A DNA stretch of 64,000 nucleotides from Paraliobacillus salinarum (GTDB lineage Bacteria > Bacillota > Bacilli > Bacillales > Amphibacillaceae): positions 124,001 through 188,000 of the forward strand of contig NZ_JACEFA010000002.1 in the NCBI RefSeq assembly GCF_014083865.1, given 5' to 3'. The translations under genes were made by a program, and so were the position numbers. This document shows, piece after piece, positions 8,406 to 15,958 of the stretch (within the stretch, counting starts at the first letter, position 1; every line of letters begins with the position of its first letter). The notes under the pieces were generated by a model. The model had not been told where the DNA came from and did no database searches. It saw nothing but the letters and a program-made list of their open reading frames with translations.

Positions 8406-8765
8406 GAGAATTCCTCCCTAAATCTTTTTAAAATTTCTTAAAGCCTAAAAATAAAGATAAGTACAATAACTTCTTTGTTATAAAGCGCTATCAAAACAAA
8501 ACTTATAATACTTAAAATTAGATTTTGATCCCTTTATTCTTGAAGTATAATGGAATAAAAGTGTTAATCAGTCAATATTTCTCTCTGGGAATACAAGGGA
8601 CAATACATTTTGTAAAATCTCGCCTTATAACTTTTTTACCAACTGACAGCAGTAACTATTGCGCTTGAAAATCTTATCTGCTCTTCTTTCCTGTCATCAC
8701 CTCCTTAAAGGTGGCACATGCTTGACCTATATTATCCAAACATGTGCAAAATATACTTTTAATGC
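8406..8765 (-). promoter_or_regulatory. Leader between EIIA and nagP with hairpin and orphan Shine-Dalgarno
   Basis: No gene is seen in these 360 bases. On the minus strand an 11-bp hairpin (8714-8724 pairing with 8737-8747, one G-U pair) is followed by CACCTTTAAGGAGGTGATG. This contains AAGGAGGTGAT, a full match to the 16S anti-Shine-Dalgarno end, but the ATG overlapping it opens only seven codons. A cre-like site with three mismatches (TGATAGCGCTTTAT, 8480-8493) lies closer to nagP. The layout suggests a separately regulated nagP transcript. Confidence 0.4.
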
Positions 8766-9245
8766 TTATTTTATTGATAAAACAACTGTTTCGCCTTGTT
8801 TACACGTTTTTTCTTCTGAAGCATGATAATCTTTGTCACTACTACTATTCGTAATTACAATCGGAGTAATAAGGCTCGGCACATTTTCTTTCACAAAGTC
8901 CCAATCCACCTCTAGTAATTTTTGACCAACAGAAACTTCATCGCCTTCATTTACAAATGAAGTAAAACCTTCTCCCTTAAGTGCGACAGTTTCTAAACCT
9001 ACATGGATTAAAATTTCTGTTCCATCTTCTGTTTGGATACCAACCGCGTGTTTCGTTGGAGCAACTTGAACAATTTTCCCATCAACTGGTGCAGAAATAT
9101 TCCCTCCAGTTGGTAAAACAGCTACACCCTCACCCATCATTTTTTGACCAAATACTGGATCCGGCACTTCTTCAATAGCTACAATTTCTCCACTAGCTGG
9201 AGCGTATATATCCAACCCTGATTTTTTAAATAAGTTTTTAAGCAT
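8766..9245 (-). CDS. PTS EIIA(Glc)-type component
   Basis: 159 residues, a free-standing EIIA of the glucose superfamily. The two active-site histidines are His66 (TKHAVGI) and His81 ([10 protein letters not shown]), in the usual context. It takes phosphate from HPr and passes it to an EIIB of the glucose/GlcNAc family, here most likely NagP, which lacks its own EIIA. The leader carries a ribonucleic antiterminator overlapping a terminator. The next gene in the transcript direction is nagP, 360 bases away. Confidence 0.9.
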   Translation of the reverse strand: MLKNLFKKSGLDIYAPASGEIVAIEEVPDPVFGQKMMGEGVAVLPTGGNISAPVDGKIVQVAPTKHAVGIQTEDGTEILIHVGLETVALKGEGFTSFVNEGDEVSVGQKLLEVDWDFVKENVPSLITPIVITNSSSDKDYHASEEKTCKQGETVVLSIK

Positions 9246-9298
9246 GGTGTCATACTTCCTTTCAAGTCAATTGTAATGACCACATGTTTATAAGTATT

Positions 9299-9373
9299 AA
9301 AAAAGGCATGGAGAAATAAAAGGATGAATAAATCCTATTTATCACTCCATGCCTGATCAAGTCAGTAACATGT
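9299..9373 (-). promoter_or_regulatory. RAT antiterminator and overlapping terminator (GlcT-type)
   Basis: On the minus strand CATGTTACTGACTTGATCAGG (about 9350-9370) closely resembles the GlcT target of the B. subtilis ptsG leader. Its 3' part overlaps the left arm of a terminator, GGCATGGAG pairing with CTCCATGCC, followed by six T (9299-9353). It sits about 55 bases upstream of the EIIA gene and is the expected target of the antiterminator encoded at 5670-6485. Confidence 0.85.
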
Positions 9374-9553
9374 GAGTCCATATGTAATTAAAATTTGTTG
9401 ATTTTGATCAAATGGAAACGCAGTCAAAAAGTAACTACGAATGATTCGATACACCTATATTACAATAAAATTTTATAGTTGTCTATACCTCATATCCAAT
9501 TTATTTATTTTTTTATGCATTTTGGAAGATGGGCGTTGGTGGTACATCGAGGT

Positions 9554-9617
9554 TGGGACATTGGGGTCAGACCCTTTTGTCCCAATTGGGGCGGAGGGGT
9601 CTGACCCCAATGTCCCA
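9554..9617. repeat. Two adjacent REP units 3' of the RAYT gene
   Basis: Unit 9554-9584 is GGGACA subtype with T-T mismatches between arms. Unit 9587-9617 is a hybrid: its left arm is GGGGCG while its right arm is TGTCCC, so the outer stem no longer pairs properly. The pair ends 2 bases before the RAYT stop codon. Confidence 0.9.
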
Positions 9618-9619
9618 CT

Positions 9620-10381
9620 TCAAATTCGATAAATGGTGCTTTTAGGGATGCCGGTTATGCGTGATATTTGTCTTCCTGGAATACAGTAAGTTTCTTTTAA
9701 TTTGGTAATTATCTCGTTTCTATCTTGTTTTTCCAAGGATTGAAATTCACTTATATGTGTGATACCCATTTCATGTAATAACTGAATACAATCAGCATCA
9801 GTAATAGTTTCTATAAAGCACGCACAACAATATTGTGTGAAATTAAAATCCTGCATGTATTCAATAAACAGGTGGTAAGCGGTATGTTGATCTGAGGAAA
9901 ATAATTGGAAGGCTAATTCAGTGGAGACGAGTGATGAACCATAAAGATATTCCGACATACTTGTCCATTTGCTCGTAAAGACATTTGAGGTTATTCCTGC
10001 TTTCATGGGGTTTTGATGAATGTAACGAAGAACAGCGAGAAATGCACGTTGATCCAAAACCACCTCACTTCTAAAACGCCCTTGAAACAAGTGTCCTGTT
10101 CGTTCGTATTTATCGTTGTACCATCTGACAAAACTTGAGCTAATACGCTGTATTGCTTTCGACAAGCATTCTTCTTCAGACTCTCTTACTAATAAGTGCA
10201 CATGATTATCCATCAGACAATAACCGTAAACCGTATAATCACTAATGCTTTTAAACTTGTTTAAAATGGCCAAAAAACGCAAACGATCAGCATCTTCCTC
10301 AAAGATGATTTGCTTATTTATCCCTCTGATCATCACATGATAAATCCCACTACTACTCTTTCTCCTCAACCCCCTCGGCAT
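9620..10381 (-). CDS. REP-associated tyrosine transposase (RAYT), Y1/IS200-like
   Basis: 253 residues. The Y1 transposase domain occupies about residues 1-150, with the HUH motif His60-Val-His62 (MDNHVHLLV) and a candidate catalytic Tyr120 (RYIHQNP). The C-terminus ends in a helix-turn-helix-like segment (RQISRITGIPKSTIYRI) as in many Firmicute RAYTs. The ATG at 10381 has AGGAGGG 6 bases upstream; a longer reading from 10429 would translate the flanking REP and is rejected. REPs lie 2 bases after the stop and 17 bases before the start. RAYTs are single-copy housekeeping-like relatives of IS200/IS605 transposases thought to spread or process REP sequences; this one is the obvious partner of the REPs in the window. 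Confidence 0.92.
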   Translation of the reverse strand: MPRGLRRKSSSGIYHVMIRGINKQIIFEEDADRLRFLAILNKFKSISDYTVYGYCLMDNHVHLLVRESEEECLSKAIQRISSSFVRWYNDKYERTGHLFQGRFRSEVVLDQRAFLAVLRYIHQNPMKAGITSNVFTSKWTSMSEYLYGSSLVSTELAFQLFSSDQHTAYHLFIEYMQDFNFTQYCCACFIETITDADCIQLLHEMGITHISEFQSLEKQDRNEIITKLKETYCIPGRQISRITGIPKSTIYRI

Positions 10382-10397
10382 AGATCTCCCTCCTACT

Positions 10398-10428
10398 TGG
10401 GACATTGGGGTCAGTCCCCAGAGTCCCA
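10398..10428. repeat. REP unit 5' of the RAYT gene
   Basis: A 31-nt unit, TGGGACATTGGGGTCAGTCC then CCAGAGTCCCA, with slightly degenerate right outer arm (GAGTCCC instead of ATGTCCC). Together with 9554-9617 it brackets the RAYT gene. Confidence 0.9.
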
Positions 10429-10572
10429 CATTTATAAATTAAATGTAATTAAAATTCAGCTTATCGTCAAAGGTGTAAGATTGCAATTTGAACACCTTTT
10501 TAGAAGGAATGGCGAGAAATACATAACAGCAACAGCAATTCCCAAGCCACATACCAGACTAAAAAACAAAAA
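10429..10572. other. Gap between REPs upstream of RAYT
   Basis: No supportable gene. Frames here read through the REPs into short hydrophobic stretches and show no ribosome binding site. Promoter sequences for the RAYT gene may lie here but none is convincing. Confidence 0.3.
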
Positions 10573-10662
10573 TGGGACATCCGGGACTGACCCCAATGTC
10601 CCACCACAACACGAAAATGGGGCGTTGGGGTCTGACCCCAGCGCCCCACACCAGTGCCCCAC
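10573..10662. repeat. Composite REP element (two units plus tail)
   Basis: Unit A 10573-10603 (GGGACA subtype, somewhat degenerate centre), a 14-base linker containing AACACGAAAA, unit B 10618-10648 (GGGGCG subtype, arms GGGGCG/CGCCCC), then a tail containing GTGCCCCAC. The same unit-linker-unit-tail order is seen at 15867-15954 and 18492-18577. It lies downstream of the first GH84 gene. Confidence 0.88.
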
Positions 10663-10685
10663 AACCGTCAACTCCATCGCTCGAT

Positions 10686-13268
10686 TTATTGTGTTGGTTC
10701 GGTTACTAGTACTACGTTATCTTCTATACGGATGGTTTTACCCATTGTTGCGTTGTCTCTAAGCCAATCATTCGCATGAATACTTAGCACATATCCATTC
10801 TCAGGGATAACGGAATTACTCCCGCCTACTTTTACTACTTGATTATCGACAACGGTTACTTCATATCCCCATTGGTTTGTTCCAGTACGCTCTCCATATT
10901 CTGAAGTATACTGAATAAATTCACCACCACCTCGAGGTTGATTAACACCGTCTAACATACGATAATCAATAACATTCAAGTCGCTCCACATACTATCAAT
11001 TAAGAAAGGCTTAATCACTTCATTTCCAACTTTTTGTGGCATTTGATAAGCTTCCATCATTAATTGATTCAACTTTTCTTTATATTCATTCGCCTTATCT
11101 GTATCACCTTGCTTTTCCGCCATCGAAAAGTTAACTGCAACTTCCCCAGCTTCACCATAAACACTAACATTATTCAGATAATCCTCAATACTTTTCAGGA
11201 ATTCTTGATCATCAACATCCGCATTTATTTTTTCAGGAACTTGCTTCAATGCTACAAATTGTTCAATTAGCTTGTCCGCTTCTTCACTCGCATCACCTTC
11301 CGCATAAGCTTGACTAAATGCATCAATAGAAGGCTGCAAAGTCAATTCTAACGGCGGTAACTCTAATGCGCTCTTAATTAAGAACGGTTTAATGACACCT
11401 GTACCCATCTTTTGAGGAATTTCCTCGGACTGATTATACAAACGTATTAGCTCTTGTCTATATTGACTCGCTTGATCCGCTTCTTCGTTTTTCACTGCCA
11501 TCAAATACTTCACAGCGACTTCTCCAGCCTCACCATACACTGTGAGCTTTTCTAAATAAGGCTTAATTTCGGATAAAAATTGATCGTTTTCCATCTTTTC
11601 ATTTAAAATATTCGGAACATCTTGTAAATACATAAACTCCGCAATCAAATCAGACGCTTTTTTCTCTACGTTCTCATCGGTTACATACGCTTTCCAAAAG
11701 TCTTCTATTAATGGATTTAGTGTTAATGACTCTTCCTCATTAATTGGAGAAGAGTACGAATTCTCTGCAAAAGCTGTTAATGCTTCTACCGCATCTCCAC
11801 CGAATGATTCAATACTGCGATTCCAAGCATCTTTTGCATCATAGTTAAAAGGATTCCAAGAATAATCTGCAATTGTGAATAATGGTATTTTGGATGCTTC
11901 CGCTTCATTCATCGGGTTTGCTGTTATTCCATCCACTCCATGTTTCGTTAAATTTTTATCTCTATTTACCAACGGCCCAAGGAACAGACTATTGCGATCG
12001 TAATCATTTGTTGGATAGTTATCCCACAACAATAAGTCATGCTTGAAAACATTATGCGCTTCCTCTGCTCCCTCTGCCTTGACTTGCTCAGGTACTACTT
12101 TTGAACCTGTCCACATAACAACTGTCTCTTGATTTAACAGCTCAGCAAAACGCTCACGATAAAAAGTTGTGCCATTCCCAGAGTATTCTGTAGGTACCGT
12201 AATTAATCGCTCTGCACCTTCATGCGTTTGGATAAATTCTTCGTTAAATCGATTCAATAAATATGCATGAGCTGCCGCAACGGGCTCTTCATCATCACCA
12301 AATTTTTCAACGTCTGCTTCACAATTCAATTCTTGACTAATGTCATCCAAGAAAATGGCGTATGAAGTTACACCTAAATCCCACATCTTTTCCATCTTCT
12401 TCGTTAACAGTTCGAAATCTTTATCACCGGAATAACATATTGTTTCCCCTGGCGAGACAGAAAAAGTAAACTTCACATGATTTTCATTCGCTTTATCAAT
12501 CAGCTCTTTCAGCTTAGCTAACTCTTCTTCTGGATATGGTTCTCTCCAGTCTTCACGGTGGTATGGATCATCTTTTGGCGCATAGATATATGTGTTCATT
12601 TTATTTTCACCGTAAAATTCAATCTGATTTAACCGATCTTCATGTGTCCAAGGCGGGCCATAAAAGCCTTCGATCGAACCACGAATCGGCATCTCTGGCC
12701 AATCTTTTATTTCCGCTTCCGGAATCCAGTTTCTTCCTTCTTTTTCTTGGATTAATTGCTTAAAAGTTTTTACTGCATAAAAAGTACCCGCAGCATCTTT
12801 CCCAGCTAATACAATTTCTTTTTCTTCAGTCGAAAGGATGTAACCTTCGTCTTTCACATCTTCTAGCTCTTCAGCAAGGTCATCTAATTCGACGTCTTCT
12901 AGCAGTTCTTCCATCTCATCATCGTCTTCATTGTCTGAAGGAACACCAAGGAAAATTGTAACTGGAGTGTTTACTTTATCCCCAGGCTCGAAATGTTCGA
13001 TTTTCTTAACATCTGAATCTTTCAAAACTGCTTCCAGTTCATTTAATGCATGTTTATCTGCATTTTCACCAACGATGATGCCTACGCGTGGTGTTAACGG
13101 AAACCCTTCATCATCTATTTCCATTTCTTGTGGTGAAGGATTAATGGTAATATCGTTCTCATCTTCTGCCAATGTTTGCTTCACCCCTGTGAATAAAGAT
13201 ACAAAAACCAATAAAGCTAAACTGCTAAATAAAATCTTTTTCTGAATATTATCATATATGTTACTCAT
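10686..13268 (-). CDS. Secreted GH84 beta-N-acetylhexosaminidase (NagJ/hyaluronidase-like), copy 1
   Basis: 860 residues. A signal peptide (about 1-35, hydrophobic core then QTLAED) is followed by an N-terminal GH20b-like alpha/beta domain (about 40-190), the GH84 catalytic barrel (about 194-480, starting IRGSIEGFYGPPW) with the catalytic Asp308-Asp309 pair (FLDDIS), and a helical region containing two copies of a roughly 120-residue repeat (each with VYGEAGEVAV). The C-terminal module (about 765-850, GTNQWGYEV and NGYVLSIH) also ends copy 2. The family releases terminal beta-GlcNAc from glycans. GAGGAGATGGAGA precedes the ATG. No LPXTG or SLH segment is seen, so it is probably released. Hyaluronan, mucin or O-GlcNAc protein are possible substrates. 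Confidence 0.9.
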   Translation of the reverse strand: MSNIYDNIQKKILFSSLALLVFVSLFTGVKQTLAEDENDITINPSPQEMEIDDEGFPLTPRVGIIVGENADKHALNELEAVLKDSDVKKIEHFEPGDKVNTPVTIFLGVPSDNEDDDEMEELLEDVELDDLAEELEDVKDEGYILSTEEKEIVLAGKDAAGTFYAVKTFKQLIQEKEGRNWIPEAEIKDWPEMPIRGSIEGFYGPPWTHEDRLNQIEFYGENKMNTYIYAPKDDPYHREDWREPYPEEELAKLKELIDKANENHVKFTFSVSPGETICYSGDKDFELLTKKMEKMWDLGVTSYAIFLDDISQELNCEADVEKFGDDEEPVAAAHAYLLNRFNEEFIQTHEGAERLITVPTEYSGNGTTFYRERFAELLNQETVVMWTGSKVVPEQVKAEGAEEAHNVFKHDLLLWDNYPTNDYDRNSLFLGPLVNRDKNLTKHGVDGITANPMNEAEASKIPLFTIADYSWNPFNYDAKDAWNRSIESFGGDAVEALTAFAENSYSSPINEEESLTLNPLIEDFWKAYVTDENVEKKASDLIAEFMYLQDVPNILNEKMENDQFLSEIKPYLEKLTVYGEAGEVAVKYLMAVKNEEADQASQYRQELIRLYNQSEEIPQKMGTGVIKPFLIKSALELPPLELTLQPSIDAFSQAYAEGDASEEADKLIEQFVALKQVPEKINADVDDQEFLKSIEDYLNNVSVYGEAGEVAVNFSMAEKQGDTDKANEYKEKLNQLMMEAYQMPQKVGNEVIKPFLIDSMWSDLNVIDYRMLDGVNQPRGGGEFIQYTSEYGERTGTNQWGYEVTVVDNQVVKVGGSNSVIPENGYVLSIHANDWLRDNATMGKTIRIEDNVVLVTEPTQ

Positions 13269-13303
13269 TCTCCATCTCCTCTAGTCTTCGTTTGTTTTGC
13301 ACC

Positions 13304-13369
13304 CTCAAGCTTAAGTTTACAGTGCATACTTGTTACAAAAAATGAATGCTGTAAGTACTCAAGCTTGAG
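13304..13369. promoter_or_regulatory. Long inverted repeat between the GH84 genes
   Basis: CTCAAGCTT (13304-13312) and AAGCTTGAG (13361-13369) are perfect arms, with inner TTTACAG/CTGTAAg arms continuing the pairing. No T-run follows on either strand. It may be an operator for copy 1 or an RNA structure separating the two GH84 messages. Confidence 0.4.
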
Positions 13370-13424
13370 ATTTTATTATAGTTATCAGGTAGACATTGAA
13401 TTTATAAGCTATTTTTATTACTCT

Positions 13425-15653
13425 TTAATCTTCGTCTGTATCTTCCGCAGAAGAAATGAGAACTTGACCATCAACAATACGAACTTTAGATCCGATCGTT
13501 GCATATTTATCTAGCCAATTTCTTTCCATCCAAACACTGTTATGAATACTCAAAACAAATCCATTATCAGGGATGGCTGAGTTATTTCCTCCTCTTTTTA
13601 CAACAACACCATCTTCTACTGTAACTTCGTAGCCATAAGGGTTCGATTGTGTTGTTTCACCATGTTCAGGAGTGTACACAATTAATTCATCTGCTCCACG
13701 ATAGGTATTCGTGCCGTCTAACGCTCTTATTTTCAAATTGTATCCCCAAACACTTTCCGCAATAAATGGTCTTATAACTTCTCCACCGATTTTTTGTGGA
13801 ATAGCATCTGTCTGTTGTAATAGAGCTTTAATAGACTCCTCGTATTTTTGTTTTTCATCCTCATCAGCTGCCATTAAATTTTTCACGGCTAATTCTCCAG
13901 CTTCTCCTAGTAGTTTCAACTTTTCTACATAGGGTTCAATTTCTGATAGGAATTTTTCATTTTCCATCTTTTGATTTAATTCACTAGGTACTTGCTGTAA
14001 ATATTTAAATTCTTTTAATAGTTTATTCGCTATTTCATCTAAGTCCTCTAAGTCATCTGAATCGCTAGAATGATAGATTTGCCAAAATTCCTCTATCAAT
14101 GGTTTTAGTGTTAACGATTCCTCTTCATTAATTGGGGAAGAGTACGAATTCTCCGCAAAAGCTTTTACTGCTTCTGCAGCATCTCCACCAAATGATTCAA
14201 CGCTTCGATTCCAAGCATCTTTCGCATCATAATTAAATGGGTTCCAAGCATAATCTGCAATCGTGAATAATGGAATTTTAGATGCTTCCGCTTCATTCAT
14301 TGGATTGGACGTTATTCCAACCACACCATTTTCTGTTAAATCCTTATCTCTTTTCACTAACGGACCAAGAAAAAGACTGTTGCGGTCGAAATCATTTGTA
14401 GGATAGTTGTCCCAAAGCAACAAGTCGTTTTTAAAGACATTGTGTGCTTCTTCTGCACCTTCTGCCGTCACCTTTTCTGGCACTACATCAGGTCCTGTCC
14501 ACATGACGACGGTTTCATTATTCAGTAATTCAGAAAAACGCTCACGATAAAGAGATGTACTGTTTCCAGCATATTCAGTCGGTACTGTAATTAAACGCTC
14601 TGCACCTTCATGTGTTTGGATGAATTCCTCGTTAAAGCGATTTAATAAATACGCATGAGCCGCCGCAACGGGATCTTCATCATCACCGAATTTTTCAACG
14701 TCTGCTTCACAATTCAACTCTTGGCTAATATCATCCAAGAAAATAGCGTAGGATGTTACACCTAAGTCCCACATTTTCTCCATCTTCTTTGTTAATAATT
14801 CGAAATCTTTATCGCCGGAATAACATATTGTTTCCCCTGGCGAGACAGAAAAAGTAAACTTAACATGATTTTCATTCGCCTTGTCAATCAGTTCTTTCAG
14901 TTTAGCTAATTCTTCTTCCGGATATGGTTCTCTCCAGTCTTCACGGTGATATGGATCATCTTTCGGTGCATAGATATATGTGTTTAATTTATTTTCACCG
15001 TAAAATTCGATTTGGTTCAGTCGATCTTCATGTGTCCAAGGCGGGCCATAAAAACCTTCAATCGAACCTCGAATGGGCATCTCGGGCCAATCTTTTATTT
15101 CTGCTTCTGGAATCCAGTTTCTCCCCTCTTTTTCTTGGATCAATTGCTTAAAAGTTTTTACTGCATAAAAAGTACCAGTCGCATCCTTCCCAGCTAGAAC
15201 GATTTCTTTATCCTCTGTCGAAAGGATGTAACCCTCGTCTTTTACATCTTCTAGTTCGTCTGCTAGATCCTCTAGTTCAACTTCTTCTAATAGATCTTCC
15301 ATCTCGTTTTCCTCTTCAACGTTTGATGGGTTGCCTAGAAAAATCGTAACTGGAGTATTTACTTTATCTCCAGGTTCGAAATGTTCAATTTTCTTAACAT
15401 CTGAATCTTTCAAAACCTCTTCTAGTTCATTTAACGCATGTTCATCTGCATTTTCACCAACGATGATGCCTACGCGTGGTGTCAGCGGAAACCCTTCATC
15501 GTCTATTTCTATTTCTTGTGGAGAAGGATTAATCTTGACATCGTTTTCATCTTTAGCCGATGTTTGCTTCACCCCTGTGAATAAAGATACAACGACTAAT
15601 CCAACAGAAAAAATCAACAATATTTTTTTTGATAAACCAACTAAATTATTAAT
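13425..15653 (-). CDS. Secreted GH84 beta-N-acetylhexosaminidase, copy 2 (apparent ATT start)
   Basis: A close paralogue of copy 1 with signal peptide, GH20b-like domain, GH84 barrel with the FLDDIS Asp pair (about residues 307-308), one helical repeat instead of two, and the same C-terminal module. No ATG, GTG or CTG exists in frame upstream of the signal peptide before a stop; the only conventional candidate is TTG at 15620, which would start inside the hydrophobic core and is over 30 bases from any ribosome site. AAAGGAGGG lies 7 bases before an ATT at 15653, at the place where alignment with copy 1 puts the ATG. I therefore set the start there (742 residues). It could be a rare ATT start or a decayed start codon. 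Confidence 0.85.
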   Translation of the reverse strand: MNNLVGLSKKILLIFSVGLVVVSLFTGVKQTSAKDENDVKINPSPQEIEIDDEGFPLTPRVGIIVGENADEHALNELEEVLKDSDVKKIEHFEPGDKVNTPVTIFLGNPSNVEEENEMEDLLEEVELEDLADELEDVKDEGYILSTEDKEIVLAGKDATGTFYAVKTFKQLIQEKEGRNWIPEAEIKDWPEMPIRGSIEGFYGPPWTHEDRLNQIEFYGENKLNTYIYAPKDDPYHREDWREPYPEEELAKLKELIDKANENHVKFTFSVSPGETICYSGDKDFELLTKKMEKMWDLGVTSYAIFLDDISQELNCEADVEKFGDDEDPVAAAHAYLLNRFNEEFIQTHEGAERLITVPTEYAGNSTSLYRERFSELLNNETVVMWTGPDVVPEKVTAEGAEEAHNVFKNDLLLWDNYPTNDFDRNSLFLGPLVKRDKDLTENGVVGITSNPMNEAEASKIPLFTIADYAWNPFNYDAKDAWNRSVESFGGDAAEAVKAFAENSYSSPINEEESLTLKPLIEEFWQIYHSSDSDDLEDLDEIANKLLKEFKYLQQVPSELNQKMENEKFLSEIEPYVEKLKLLGEAGELAVKNLMAADEDEKQKYEESIKALLQQTDAIPQKIGGEVIRPFIAESVWGYNLKIRALDGTNTYRGADELIVYTPEHGETTQSNPYGYEVTVEDGVVVKRGGNNSAIPDNGFVLSIHNSVWMERNWLDKYATIGSKVRIVDGQVLISSAEDTDED

Positions 15654-15866
15654 ACGCTTTCCCTCCTTTGGTTTTTTATTCCATGTAACGCAATTTTACA
15701 CTTTCATTCTATGTAAGCTAAAATACATTGTCAATCTCTCTTTTTTACTAGTAAACTTAGTTAACTGAAGCATAACCCTTGAAAATTCTGAATTATCAAC
15801 TTAATAAACTTTTATAAATTAATACATTTCCTTCACTATCCAACCACCCACCTAGGTAATTAGAGT

Positions 15867-15954
15867 TGGGACATTGGGGTCAGACCCCAATGTCCCATTC
15901 CAACACGAAAAATGGGGCGTTGGGGTCTGACCCCAACGCCCCACAAGCGTCCCA
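15867..15954. repeat. Composite REP element, best-preserved copy
   Basis: Unit A 15867-15897 is a perfect palindrome around a single A (arms TGGGACATTGGGGTC). Linker ttccaacacgaaaaa. Unit B 15913-15943 is equally perfect with GGGGCG outer arms. The tail CAAGCGTCCCA ends 4 bases before the stop of the next gene. Upstream, 15654-15866 contains no gene, only the A/T-rich promoter region of GH84 copy 2. Confidence 0.92.
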
Positions 15955-15958
15955 TTTT

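Noticed and set aside
8638-8670. A second RAT site upstream of nagP (AGTTACTGCTGTCAG)
   Set aside because: Only part of the RAT core matches and no terminator overlaps it, unlike the clear site at 9299-9373.
10310-10762. Open frames made of REP sequence around the RAYT gene (both strands), with repeated GxLGSDPxxP peptides
   Set aside because: The peptide repeats come from translating the palindromic REPs; there is no ribosome site.
15618-15620. TTG at 15620 as the start of GH84 copy 2
   Set aside because: It would begin within the signal peptide core and lies more than 30 bases from the only good ribosome site; copy 1 aligns further upstream.
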